Shown here piece after piece: positions 40,058 through 49,044 of a stretch of DNA of 64,000 bases. The stretch is taken from assembly GCA_020636005.1 (NCBI GenBank), contig JACJYR010000002.1, positions 1 to 64,000 on the forward strand. Direction: 5' to 3'. This stretch comes from Lewinellaceae bacterium (GTDB lineage Bacteria; Bacteroidota; Bacteroidia; Chitinophagales; Saprospiraceae). Positions within the stretch are counted from its first letter, which is position 1, and each line of letters opens with the position of its first letter. The notes below the pieces were generated by a model that was not told where the DNA came from, ran no database searches, and worked only from the letters and a program-made list of their open reading frames with translations. The position numbers were made by a program, and so were the translations under genes.

Positions 40058-40195
40058 CAATAGACGCCTGGTAACAAGTTTTCAGGAAAATCAAATAACC
40101 TAAACTAATTTCAGGGAGGTACTTAACGAGAACTAAAGGCAATTCTGGCCAGAGCGAGCTTCCCACACCCGCTTCCCCTTCACCGCTCACTTCTT

Positions 40196-40310
40196 ATTAA
40201 CGAGTGAATAATGACTTGCCATTTTACTTTCGGAAATCTCTGCGGACCTTTCCAGGGTACCACAGTTTTTTTTAAAAATAAAATAGGCATTTTTTTCTTC
40301 CATCGAACCT
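40196..40310 (+). repeat. Dispersed leader element A, copy 5 (diverged)
   Basis: It shares AACGAGTGAATAATGACTT with the start of other copies, a T-run, AAAATAGGCATTTT as the second stem and the end TTCCATCGAACCT, which lies 6 bp before the rbfA ATG. The hairpin before the T run is less clear than in copies 2 to 4. Confidence 0.6.
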
Positions 40311-40316
40311 GAAAAA

Positions 40317-40700
40317 ATGGCCAACATCCGCCAAAAACAAGTCGCTGAAATGATCAAGCGCCATTTCAGTACCATGCTTCAGCAGGAGGGTACCTACATT
40401 TACGGCACCGAGCCTTTCGTCACCGTGACAGAGGTGCAGATGACCCCTGATTTTAGCATCGCCAAAATCTACCTCAGCGTTTTCAATCTTGAAAACAAGC
40501 AAGAGGTCATCCTTCACATGGAAGACAACTACTACCGCCTCAAGCAAGCCCTCGCCTCCAGGATACACAAGCAGATACGCCGCATCCCGGAGATGCAGTT
40601 TTACCTCGATGACATGCTGGACGAAATGGAAAAAGTAGAAATGCTCTTCCAGAAACTGGAGCAGGACAACCAGATGGGCACCCGCGACGAAGAGGAGTAG
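40317..40700 (+). CDS. rbfA: 30S ribosome-binding factor RbfA
   Basis: A 127-residue protein with the single KH-type fold of RbfA: IRQKQVAEMIKRHFSTMLQQ at the N-terminus, VTVTEVQMTPDFSIAKIYLS in the middle and the conserved IRRIPEMQFYLDD motif. RbfA binds the 16S rRNA 5' helix region and helps mature the 30S subunit, notably in the cold. The acidic tail is short. The usual infB/truB neighbours are absent here, as in other Bacteroidota. It is preceded by a diverged A-type element only 6 bp from its start codon. Confidence 0.93.
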   Translation: MANIRQKQVAEMIKRHFSTMLQQEGTYIYGTEPFVTVTEVQMTPDFSIAKIYLSVFNLENKQEVILHMEDNYYRLKQALASRIHKQIRRIPEMQFYLDDMLDEMEKVEMLFQKLEQDNQMGTRDEEE

Positions 40701-40829
40701 GATGTCCTGCAATTTGGAAATTGTATCGCAACTGGTTGACGGTCAAACCTCTCTCGTCTGGTTCAGTTTTATCGAAATCCTGCTTGACAAAAAAATCTTG
40801 CATACTTTAGCCAAAATTTACTGCGTACC

Positions 40830-41801
40830 ATGAAAAAACTTATCCTTCTCGCCCTGCCTGCGTTTATGGTGTTTTCCCTGTTTTCCTGCCAGCCCCGGCC
40901 AGTTGGGGGCAAAATAGAAAACACAAACTGGGTACTCTCATCGCTGACTGCCAGCAAAAAAGTGATGCAGCCGCCTGCCAACATCCACATCACCGCCATA
41001 TTCGGAAGCGACAAAGTGACCGGTATTGGCCCCTGCAACAGTTATTTTGCCGGTTTTAAGGCCACCGGTACCGCCATTGCCATTTCAGATCTGGGATCCA
41101 CCGAACGGGCCTGCGATGAACTGGAATTTGAAAACAGCTACCTCGGGCTTTTGAGCAAAGCCAATGGTTATTCCGTGCTCAAAGACAAAATGGAAATCTA
41201 CAGCGAAAGCGGAAAACTGGTTTTCATGGCCATGCCGGCAGCAGAAGTGGAAAAAATCAACTTCACCAATGGCGTGGGCAAACTGGCCGAATTGTTCCCC
41301 GTCGTGGAAGGCGACCAGGCACCCCACCTCTTCCCCATCCTGAAAGTAGATAACCCTGGCAACTACCCCTACAAAGGCCAGTTGGTGGACACGGCTTTTT
41401 ACAAATATTTTGATTCCGAAACCAACAACGTCTGGAGCAGTACCGGTGGCGATGTATTCGCCGTAGGCCAATTTGGCGGCCTCTACATCTGCCGGGTGCC
41501 GGGACGCTATGTTTCCAGCGACATAGCGCTATTCCAAATAAAGGACGGCGTGATGGCCAGGAGCGAAACCGTGGCCTGGGCATGGTGCGACGAGGGCTGG
41601 TGCAACCAACAGGATGCCTGGCTCAGGGATATGAACAACGACGGGCTGACCGACATCGTACAACGCTACAGCTTGACCGACGACAAGGGGAAAATAAGGG
41701 AGGAAAGGCTGGCCGTGCTCGAACAAACAAAGGAAGGGACATTTGTTGAAAACCAGGACTTAAAACCTGATAAGGCACAATTTGCCATGGCCAAGATATA
41801 G
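40830..41801 (+). CDS. META-domain lipoprotein with an unassigned C-terminal domain
   Basis: A 323-residue lipoprotein (lipobox LFSC, Cys20). Residues ~30-130 form a META/HslJ-like domain: NTNWVLSSL, GIGPCNSYFAGF, LGSTERACDELEFE and GKLVFMA. The remaining ~190 residues (FTNGVGKLAELFPVVEGDQA onward) have no match known to me and include a DMNNDGLTDIV stretch reminiscent of FG-GAP/calcium loops. It is separated by 11 bp from another lipoprotein gene, so the two are probably one operon. The META family has been linked to heat or novobiocin tolerance in E. coli; no such role can be read here. Confidence 0.8.
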   Translation: MKKLILLALPAFMVFSLFSCQPRPVGGKIENTNWVLSSLTASKKVMQPPANIHITAIFGSDKVTGIGPCNSYFAGFKATGTAIAISDLGSTERACDELEFENSYLGLLSKANGYSVLKDKMEIYSESGKLVFMAMPAAEVEKINFTNGVGKLAELFPVVEGDQAPHLFPILKVDNPGNYPYKGQLVDTAFYKYFDSETNNVWSSTGGDVFAVGQFGGLYICRVPGRYVSSDIALFQIKDGVMARSETVAWAWCDEGWCNQQDAWLRDMNNDGLTDIVQRYSLTDDKGKIREERLAVLEQTKEGTFVENQDLKPDKAQFAMAKI

Positions 41802-41812
41802 GAATTAAGACT

Positions 41813-42844
41813 ATGAAAACCACGATCATCTTTTTGTCCCTCTGCCTTCTTACAGGTTGTTACGAGAAAAAACCCGCCACTGTGGGCGGCATTACCGTGC
41901 CGGTCGAATTGTTGAAAAAGGCCGACGAATTGGCCTTTGACTACACCGGTCACCTGGCAAAGGCCCTGGCAAAAGAATCAGAAGCCTTGAAATCCCTGCT
42001 CCTTTTTTCAAGAAAACTAGAAGATAAACCAATAGCAGATCAGCACAGTTGTGTACTGCGTGATCTCTTGGCCAAAACAGGGGATATTTTTTTTGCAGAA
42101 ACCATTAGCAGCCTCACTGATGGAGAAAAAAACGATGCATGGCCAGCCTTAGAAGACGGTGCAGCCCGGCTGCTGAGAACCACGGCCCCCCTGTCATGGA
42201 AAGCGCTCCAACCCGCTGGTTCTGTGAAAGAATTTCAAGGCTTGTATGTGTTCAATGCAGAGATGAGTACCTTCCGGGACTGCTCAATGCCAGAGGCCAT
42301 TTATTATGCCGTGGACGAAACAGGCGACATAGAAAAAGACTACCGCCGCTTGTTGCGCGCCGGCTACCCCGGCCAGGCTATTTACGCTGAGTTGAAAGGA
42401 TATCAAACCGATTATTTCGGCAGCCGTACCCTGCCCTCCAACTTTGCCGGGTATTTCATCGTCACTGAAATTATAGAACTGGAAGAAAAAAACTACCGCA
42501 ACACCTGCATTCCTTACGACTATTGGGCTTTAGGAACAGAACCATTTTGGGCTGCGCAGATATCGTCGAAGGAAGCCGTCATTGAATTCAAGGAAGCCGA
42601 AAGCGGGGGCACCCGCATGTTTGCCTACGCCAAGCCCATCGAGGAAGATACCGCCACCATTTACACCGCCATCAACCAGGATACGGGCGATAACATCCGC
42701 ATCACTGTTAAAGAAACACCTTGCAGCGACGGCATGTCGGACGTCCAGTACAATTATTCTGTCAGCTTGGCAGTAAACGGGAAAAATTTCAGTGGATGTG
42801 CCCTCTCTTTCGAGGAGAGAGAAGGAAAGGTCAAAGGGCAGTGA
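41813..42844 (+). CDS. Lipoprotein with COG3650-like C-terminal domain
   Basis: A 343-residue lipoprotein (LLTGC, Cys16). The N-terminal ~110 residues are helical, the middle includes SVKEFQGLYVFNAEMSTFRD, which resembles NlpE-type modules, and the C-terminus ALGTEPFWAAQISSKEAVIE to CSDGMSDVQYNYSV and FSGCALS is of the type often found next to or fused with META domains (COG3650). It starts 11 bp after the META lipoprotein gene, a separation into two genes of what is elsewhere one chain. Envelope-stress sensing or metal handling is possible but unproven. Confidence 0.75.
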   Translation: MKTTIIFLSLCLLTGCYEKKPATVGGITVPVELLKKADELAFDYTGHLAKALAKESEALKSLLLFSRKLEDKPIADQHSCVLRDLLAKTGDIFFAETISSLTDGEKNDAWPALEDGAARLLRTTAPLSWKALQPAGSVKEFQGLYVFNAEMSTFRDCSMPEAIYYAVDETGDIEKDYRRLLRAGYPGQAIYAELKGYQTDYFGSRTLPSNFAGYFIVTEIIELEEKNYRNTCIPYDYWALGTEPFWAAQISSKEAVIEFKEAESGGTRMFAYAKPIEEDTATIYTAINQDTGDNIRITVKETPCSDGMSDVQYNYSVSLAVNGKNFSGCALSFEEREGKVKGQ

Positions 42845-42926
42845 AGGCAGGTTTGCCCAAGGAGATGGTTGGAAAAATGCTCACCGCAAAACCAGGCTTT
42901 TTTTTCATTTCGAAGCTTACAAAGGC

Positions 42927-43733
42927 TCAGTCTTTCATCCTGTCAATCCTTGCTAAAAAAGTCCTGAAAGCCTTTGCCGTCTCACGCTGGGCAGAGTACA
43001 TACCCATGTGCCCGACGGTGTTCAGCAGGTGGATCACAGCCAGGTTAGGCAAATGGGCCATTTGCATGCTCAGTTCGAGTGGCACTGCCGTATCGTGTTT
43101 GCCAATGAAAAAAAGCACCGGGCAGGCGACATTCTTCAGCACCTCCGACCTGTCAGGGCGGTTCCGCATGGCATCAAGGGCTGCGATGATGGCTTCGGGG
43201 GCAAAATGTACAGCGTTGTGAATGAGCTTGTTCACCTCCATCTGGTAGCCCTTTGAGTAATCGTATGCAAACAACTTGGGGATCGTTTGCCGCACATATA
43301 ATATATGTCCATTTTTTTGGATAAAATGAATGGACTTCACCCTTCCTGCCTTCTTTTCCGCCGAATCGGCAAATGGGTGGGAGTGGAAGAGGCACAGCCC
43401 GGCAAGTTTTTCAGGATAAAACTCCGCAAAAGCAAGGCTTGCGTAACCGCCCATTGAATGGCCGACCATGACACATTTCTCAATACCCAGGTGGACCAAA
43501 ACCGCATCGATCGCTTCGGCCATTTTCTCCACGGACAAATCTTCCACCCGTTCAGAACTGCCAAAGCCGGGAAGGTCAATCCGCAGGTAGCGGCGGGGCG
43601 GCAGGAAATCCAGCCATTCGTCCCACAGCCGACTGTCCTCGCAAAAACCGTGGATGAGCACGACTGGCAAAGCCCCATTTTCGCCGTTGAGGTAGTAGGC
43701 TATTTTTTTTTCCTGGAAATCAATTGATTGCAT
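42927..43733 (-). CDS. Alpha/beta hydrolase
   Basis: A 268-residue alpha/beta-fold hydrolase. The oxyanion-side motif is VVLIHGFCED, the nucleophile elbow GHSMGGYAS contains Ser93, the acid is probably the Asp of GKHDTAVP and the base the His of NTVGHMGMYS. The family covers esterases, epoxide hydrolases and C-C hydrolases; the substrate is unknown. No signal peptide is present. It converges with the COG3650-like lipoprotein gene (83 bp between stops) and is divergent to the SpoIIE-type phosphatase across 212 bp in which I see no repeat. Confidence 0.9.
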   Translation of the reverse strand: MQSIDFQEKKIAYYLNGENGALPVVLIHGFCEDSRLWDEWLDFLPPRRYLRIDLPGFGSSERVEDLSVEKMAEAIDAVLVHLGIEKCVMVGHSMGGYASLAFAEFYPEKLAGLCLFHSHPFADSAEKKAGRVKSIHFIQKNGHILYVRQTIPKLFAYDYSKGYQMEVNKLIHNAVHFAPEAIIAALDAMRNRPDRSEVLKNVACPVLFFIGKHDTAVPLELSMQMAHLPNLAVIHLLNTVGHMGMYSAQRETAKAFRTFLARIDRMKD

Positions 43734-43945
43734 CGGTTAGGTTTAAAAGATTTCAATGGGGCACCTTCGCACCTGATCCCCCCAGCACGGGGCAAATTTC
43801 CATGAAAAATACTTTTATGAAAAAGTTTACCACTCAATTTCTAATTTTACCCAAACTTGTTGATGAAGGATATTCTGCAACCCTGTGCAGCCGCCGGCCA
43901 AATGGGGCATAATATTTTAATAGGGCAAACTACTTACAAGGCTCA

Positions 43946-45217
43946 ATGAAAGAAACTACTGATACTTCTCCACAAACGGTTTTCAAGCGCGTCAAGCAGG
44001 GTTTGAACACCATTGGTCAACTGGAACGTGACCTCAACCTGAAGCAGCTGCAGATAAACCGTTTGCTGAACATTACGCAGGCCATCAACAACAACGTGAA
44101 GATGTCTGGCCTGTTCGAGATGTACTGCTCCTTCCTGGGCTGGGAAATGGGCGTGAAGAAAATGGCGTTGTTTTACAGGAAAAACGAAAAATGGGAATGC
44201 ACCGCCCATATTGGCGTAGAGGAAAAGTACCTAAAAATGGACATCGCCAGCCAGTTTTCAAAATACTCCCGCCTGCAAAATCTGACAGACAGCGAACACC
44301 CTTTTGTCAAGCTATTCGATGTAGTCATCCCCGTGAAGCATAAAGATAACCACCTGGCCTATGTCTTTATCGGCGGCTTTAGCGAGGAGGAGGACATGTA
44401 TAACAAGGTGCAGTTTATCACCACCATCACCAATATCATTACGGTAGCGATTGAAAACAAGCGCCTTTTCAAGCAGCAGTTGGAACAGGAACGCCTGAAA
44501 AGGGAAATGGAACTGGCCAGCGAGATGCAGCAACTGCTCATCCCCAAATCCCTCCCGACCAGAAAAGACTACGAACTATCAGCCATCTACCGCCCCCACA
44601 TGACCGTTGGCGGCGACTATTTTGATTTTGTGGAACACAACGACGGGAACATCACCTTTTGCATAGCCGATATTGCAGGGAAGGGCGTGGCTGCCGCCTT
44701 GCTGATGTCAAACTTCCAGGCCAACTTCCATACCTTGTTGGGCCGGCACCATGATTTGATAGCATTCGTCAAGGAACTGAACGAAGGCGTGCTTCGAATT
44801 ACCAAGGGCGAGCGTTTCATCACTTTTTTTGTGGCGCAGTACGACAAAGTTTCCCGCACATTGACCTACTTGAATGCAGGCCACAACCCGCCTGCCGTGG
44901 CTATGCGGGATCAAATCTTCCGCCTCAAAGAAGGATGTACGGTTTTGGGCGCTTTCGATGAACTGCCCTTTATCGAACAAGGCAGCATCCAACTGAACGA
45001 CGAAGCGCTTATCCTCTTGTTCACCGATGGGTTGACGGAATTGCAGAACGAAAAAGGCGAGTTTGTGGACCAGGATTTCGGCCACCATTTTGTGCTGAAC
45101 AACTACCGCCTGCCCGCCGCAGAGTTCAACCGGAAACTGATGGATGAACTGGACATTTTTAAAGGCCAGGCCAAGTTCCAGGATGATTTCACGGTACTGA
45201 CCTGCAAGATTTTTTGA
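43946..45217 (+). CDS. GAF-SpoIIE (RsbU-type) serine phosphatase
   Basis: A 423-residue cytoplasmic signalling protein. Residues ~35-180 look like a GAF sensor, ~180-205 form a short coiled coil (QQLEQERLKREMELASEMQQ), and the rest is a PP2C-type SpoIIE domain with SAIYRPHMTVGGDYFDFVE, FCIADIAGKGVAAALLMSN, YLNAGHNPPA and LILLFTDGLTE, which hold the metal-binding acidic residues. Such proteins dephosphorylate anti-sigma-factor antagonists in partner-switching pathways. No partner genes are adjacent, so its target lies elsewhere. Confidence 0.92.
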   Translation: MKETTDTSPQTVFKRVKQGLNTIGQLERDLNLKQLQINRLLNITQAINNNVKMSGLFEMYCSFLGWEMGVKKMALFYRKNEKWECTAHIGVEEKYLKMDIASQFSKYSRLQNLTDSEHPFVKLFDVVIPVKHKDNHLAYVFIGGFSEEEDMYNKVQFITTITNIITVAIENKRLFKQQLEQERLKREMELASEMQQLLIPKSLPTRKDYELSAIYRPHMTVGGDYFDFVEHNDGNITFCIADIAGKGVAAALLMSNFQANFHTLLGRHHDLIAFVKELNEGVLRITKGERFITFFVAQYDKVSRTLTYLNAGHNPPAVAMRDQIFRLKEGCTVLGAFDELPFIEQGSIQLNDEALILLFTDGLTELQNEKGEFVDQDFGHHFVLNNYRLPAAEFNRKLMDELDIFKGQAKFQDDFTVLTCKIF

Positions 45218-45326
45218 GGTTGGTCTGTTAAATCATAGGGTGAATCGAAGAAGGCCATCACTTTAGAAACCCTGATAGTTGCCGTACGTTTTCTAAACAA
45301 AATATTTAAACGAAGGCACATTCTTC

Positions 45327-46112
45327 ATGAAAGATAAAAATGCAGCAGGTATATTGGCACTTTTCCTCGGATGGATGGGCTTTCACCGTTTCTATCTTGG
45401 GCAAACAGGACTAGGCGTTGTTTACCTGATTTTTTGTTGGTTCCCGTTGATTTGGATAGTTGCTTTTGTGGACGCCATCAGCCTTTTTGCCATGGATCAG
45501 GCAAGGTTCGATCAAAAGTACAACAGCCCATCGCATACCGACCGGCGGGATACCGACTTCGAGCGGCGGCCCCGTGAGCGGGAGCGCTACAGGGATGAAC
45601 GCCGGGAGTACAGGCAGGAGCACCGCAAGGAAAACAGGGTGCCTGTCCAGCGATCCCAACCTGCCAAACCCAACCCCTTCAAAAACAGCGGCCTCGAAAA
45701 ATTTAAAGACTACGACTACCCCGGCGCAATTGAAGATTTCAAAAAATCTCTCGACCTTGCACCAACGGACATCGCCACCCATTTCAACCTGGCCTGTGCC
45801 TACTCACTCGTCGAAGACGCCGCCAATGCTTTCAGCCACCTTGACAAGGCCGTTCAACTAGGCTTCCGTGATTTTCAAAAGATCAAGGAACACCACGCTT
45901 TAGCCTATCTTCGTATCCAGAAAGAATTCGATGCCTTTGAAGACAATGGATTTCGGCTACCCCAGGCTTCCGGGCCTGCACAGCCGTCAGCCGATTTGCT
46001 GAACTCCCAGCCCGACCTCCTCGACCAACTTACGAAACTGGGGGAACTGAGGGAAAAAGGCCTCTTGACGGAAAGGGAGTTTGATGAACAGAAAAAAAAG
46101 CTGCTCGGGTAA
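45327..46112 (+). CDS. TM2-TPR-SHOCT protein
   Basis: A 261-residue fusion. The N-terminal TM2 domain has two membrane segments around GMGFHRFYLGQTGLG-like sequence (here FLGWMGFHRFYLGQTGLG) and ends with the short Asp-containing turn. A basic, charged linker (residues ~75-120) follows, then two TPR-like helices (YPGAIEDFKKSLDLAPTDIA and THFNLACAYSLVED), and a C-terminal SHOCT motif (LGELREKGLLTEREFDEQKK). Each part is a known small domain. The combination suggests a membrane-anchored scaffold, but no function is known. Confidence 0.85.
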   Translation: MKDKNAAGILALFLGWMGFHRFYLGQTGLGVVYLIFCWFPLIWIVAFVDAISLFAMDQARFDQKYNSPSHTDRRDTDFERRPRERERYRDERREYRQEHRKENRVPVQRSQPAKPNPFKNSGLEKFKDYDYPGAIEDFKKSLDLAPTDIATHFNLACAYSLVEDAANAFSHLDKAVQLGFRDFQKIKEHHALAYLRIQKEFDAFEDNGFRLPQASGPAQPSADLLNSQPDLLDQLTKLGELREKGLLTEREFDEQKKKLLG

Positions 46113-46327
46113 CTATTTGGCAAAACTTTGTTGAATTTCGCCCGCTATGCGCATCATATATTTCAGAACAGGACGGAAACACCAAATCATTTGAACCCAG
46201 TTGGCCTCGATTTTGCAAAACCAGGTCTTGATGACATTCTTAAAATTCATTTTCACAACTGTAACAAAATCAAAGTTGGAGAAATGAATCCTTAATAACT
46301 GTTCGGACTAATACAAACACTTAAACT

Positions 46328-46987
46328 ATGGTCGCTGAAAAATTAATATCCACCGCCGTCCTGCCACTCAGGACTTCCGACACAGGCAAGGAAGCTCTTG
46401 TAGTGATGGAAAATTTCAACGTCAGGCACCTCCCCATCGTCAACGACCGGCAGTTGCTCGGCCTCATTGGCGAAGAAGATATCCTCATCCACAACATCCA
46501 TGAACCTATTGGCTCTTACCAGCTTTCTCTTTCCCGGCCCTATGTCAAGGAAGCCGACCATATATACGAAGTGATGCGCTTGTTGGCGGAGCACCAACTG
46601 ACCGTCATTCCAGTGGTGAATGTAGAGGGTGATTACGTCGGTATGGTTTCCCTGGAGGATGTGCTCAACTACTTTGCAAAAACTGCCGCTTTCAGCGACA
46701 GCGGCAGCATCGTCGTCCTGGAGTTCCAGCAAAGAAATTATTCCCTGGCTGAGATCGCCCGATTGGTGGAAGCTGAAGGAGCCGCTATCCTGAGCACCTT
46801 CGTTACCTCTTACCCGGAATCTTCTACCGTTGAGGTTACTTTAAAGATCAACCGTCAGGACATCCACACGATCCTCAATGCTTTTGAGCGTTTTGGCTAC
46901 GAAATAAAAGCCTCCTACAACGAGGAAGAATACCTGGAATCCCTGCAGGAGCGCTTCGACGCACTGATGAGCTACCTGAATGTCTGA
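46328..46987 (+). CDS. Tandem CBS-domain protein
   Basis: A 219-residue soluble protein with two CBS motifs: GKEALVVMENFNVRHLPIVN and EVMRLLAEHQLTVIPVVNVE, the latter followed by DYVGMVSLEDVLNYF. CBS pairs bind adenine nucleotides and usually regulate an attached domain. The C-terminal ~80 residues (GSIVVLEFQQRNYSLAEIAR onward) look like an ACT-type ferredoxin-like fold. The effector is not known. A long bidirectional terminator follows the stop by 22 bp. Confidence 0.85.
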   Translation: MVAEKLISTAVLPLRTSDTGKEALVVMENFNVRHLPIVNDRQLLGLIGEEDILIHNIHEPIGSYQLSLSRPYVKEADHIYEVMRLLAEHQLTVIPVVNVEGDYVGMVSLEDVLNYFAKTAAFSDSGSIVVLEFQQRNYSLAEIARLVEAEGAAILSTFVTSYPESSTVEVTLKINRQDIHTILNAFERFGYEIKASYNEEEYLESLQERFDALMSYLNV

Positions 46988-47009
46988 CAAATTGTGTGTC
47001 TGATCCGAA

Positions 47010-47057
47010 AAAAAAGCTGAGCGGCACAGGGAATTCCCTGTGCCGCTCAGCTTTTTT
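47010..47057. terminator. Perfect 48-bp palindrome, strong bidirectional intrinsic terminator
   Basis: The arms consist of AAAAAA plus GCTGAGCGGCACAGGGAA and its complement, centred on GAATTC, with T runs on both strands. It begins 22 bp after the CBS gene. Confidence 0.95.
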
Positions 47058-47073
47058 ATAACTTGTCCATATT

Positions 47074-47208
47074 AATGCGAATAACGGGTTCATTTTTTAA
47101 GTTCCTTGATTTTCAGAGGGTTAGATCATGGTGGCTTTGAAAATCACCATGATCTCGTTTCTCAACCAACTAAAAATGTGGGAATTCATTTTACCCGTAA
47201 TTCGCATT
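47074..47208 (-). repeat. Dispersed element B, copy 2
   Basis: Left end AATGCGAATAACGGGTT (47074-47090); the right end (47190-47208) is its near-complement ending in TTCGCATT. The centre is an imperfect palindrome (ATCATGGTG paired with CACCATGAT at 47125-47153). The rest of 47209-47486 before the kinase gene is AT-rich and contains no clear gene. Confidence 0.85.
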
Positions 47209-47486
47209 CTTATGCAATGGATCACCGAAAGCTTTTCCAGGGTTGCGAATCGTGAGGTTAAATAAGAAACGGCCATTTTGTTTTTTCTCCAATCCGTGCA
47301 AGAACAAAAATTTTTAAAAGGCTGGAAATCAGGCCGTCACCTGCTACTTTTGCTCTTGCGCAGCAAAGTGTACAAGAGGGCAACCACTTCCGGATAAGCA
47401 ACGAAACCCCTCTCCCATGATTCCCGTTTTCAAAGCACTTCGCACGAGGGTTTATCGTTTTTCTCTCATCGTTCATCATTCGTTAA

Positions 47487-48662
47487 ATGGATATCTATAA
47501 AAGAAAATCGAGGTGGAAGGTATATTTGGCCATAGCCGGCATTGTCATCGTGGCCATTTCGATGCTTTACACAAAATACCTCACCGACCGGCTAGCGGAA
47601 GAGGAACAGAAGAAAGTGGAGCAACTCAAAACTGCCTACGACCAGCTCTCATTCTCCCTCGAAGACGATGCTTCCTCCCAATGCGACTTCAGTTTCCACC
47701 AGGAATTTTTTGAGTCGAACACCTCCGTACCCATCATCCTCGTGACAGCCGATGGGTTTATGGAAGGTAAAAACTATGGGTTGGAACAAGACACCAACCT
47801 TATTTTTTTGAAAAAGAAAGTCGCTGAACTGCAAGCTGCCGGGCAAACCCCTAAAATTATTTCCTCCCCGTTCGGCGATACGCAACTGTACTTTGAGCAC
47901 TCCCGCATCCTCAGGCTCCTCACCTATTATCCTTTTATCCAGTTGATCCTGATTGCAGCGTTCATCGGCTTTGGGTACCTTGGTTTCAGCACCTCCCGCC
48001 GGGCAGAACAGAACCGGGTGTGGGCGGGTATGGCCAAGGAGACGGCGCACCAGCTCGGCACGCCCATTTCGGGAATAGTGGCTTGGATTGAGCACCTGCG
48101 CATGATGCGGGAAGGTGATGGGGAAGTCAACGAGGTATTGGATGAACTGGCCAACGACGTGAAAAGGCTGGAACTTATCGCCGATCGGTTCTCCAAAATA
48201 GGCTCTGCGCCCGAGTTGACCCCTGTTAACATTTATGACGAACTCGAAAGGTGCAGGGTCTATATGCAACGCCGGGCGCCCCGGAAAGTGTTGTTTAAAT
48301 TTCCAGATCCTACTGAAAACGAGCCACTTACCGTAAAAATAAATTCCCACCTATTCGATTGGGTCATCGAAAACCTGCTGCGCAACGCACTCGATGCCAT
48401 GGAAGGCACAGGCCAGATTGGGGCAGAAGTTTATACCGATGACAACAATGTATATATTGACGTGAGCGATTCGGGCAAGGGAATCCCTGCCAACAAGTTC
48501 AAAACAATTTTCCAGCCCGGCTACACTACTAAGAAAAGAGGTTGGGGACTTGGGCTATCATTAACAAAACGCATTATAGAAGATTATCATTCTGGCAGAA
48601 TATTTGTCAAAAGATCGGTGCTGAACGAAGGGACGACCTTTACCATCCAGTTGCCCAAATAA
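47487..48662 (+). CDS. Orphan membrane sensor histidine kinase
   Basis: A 391-residue kinase with two membrane helices (residues ~12-28 and ~152-167) enclosing a ~115-residue periplasmic sensor. The phospho-acceptor is likely His188 in AKETAHQLGTPISGIV, an HisKA-type helix. The ATPase domain has the N-box VIENLLRNALDAME, DSGKGIPANKF and GWGLGLSLTKRIIED. No response regulator is adjacent, so the partner must be elsewhere. No HAMP domain is evident between the second helix and the His box. The sensor region has no recognisable fold. Confidence 0.9.
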   Translation: MDIYKRKSRWKVYLAIAGIVIVAISMLYTKYLTDRLAEEEQKKVEQLKTAYDQLSFSLEDDASSQCDFSFHQEFFESNTSVPIILVTADGFMEGKNYGLEQDTNLIFLKKKVAELQAAGQTPKIISSPFGDTQLYFEHSRILRLLTYYPFIQLILIAAFIGFGYLGFSTSRRAEQNRVWAGMAKETAHQLGTPISGIVAWIEHLRMMREGDGEVNEVLDELANDVKRLELIADRFSKIGSAPELTPVNIYDELERCRVYMQRRAPRKVLFKFPDPTENEPLTVKINSHLFDWVIENLLRNALDAMEGTGQIGAEVYTDDNNVYIDVSDSGKGIPANKFKTIFQPGYTTKKRGWGLGLSLTKRIIEDYHSGRIFVKRSVLNEGTTFTIQLPK

Positions 48663-49044
48663 TGGCTGGCTGGGTGTATCAGACCGGTTTAGTTGGTATT
48701 GCAGTGTGAGAATTCGTATTTGGAGCGCCAACTTTCAAGGTTGATATCTACTGATACTAGACTTTGTTCTGAAATTGGAAATTGAGGAATTAGAAATTAT
48801 TTGAACGCTGACAATCAACGAGTTAACTGCCTTTAATTTGCTAATTCTTGCTTTAGAATAAAGTCAATTGATTTTGGTTTTTACTTTTTGATAGTCTAAG
48901 CGCAGCTTTATCTTAAATTTCAGGACCAACCGACTAATTTAATTCTCCTCATTTCCTCTCGTTTTATCCTCTCCTTTTCCTTCAGCGCACTCCCCCTTTC
49001 GAGTTACCATTTTTTAACCGGGCGAAAGCCCTCATCCCAATCCT
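48663..49044. other. Intergenic region before the TonB-dependent receptor, with a heptamer-type tract
   Basis: About 380 bp with no gene. A degenerate tract of GAAATT/GAAATTG words lies at 48771-48802. No strong hairpin or Fur-like box could be recognised by eye. Confidence 0.45.
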
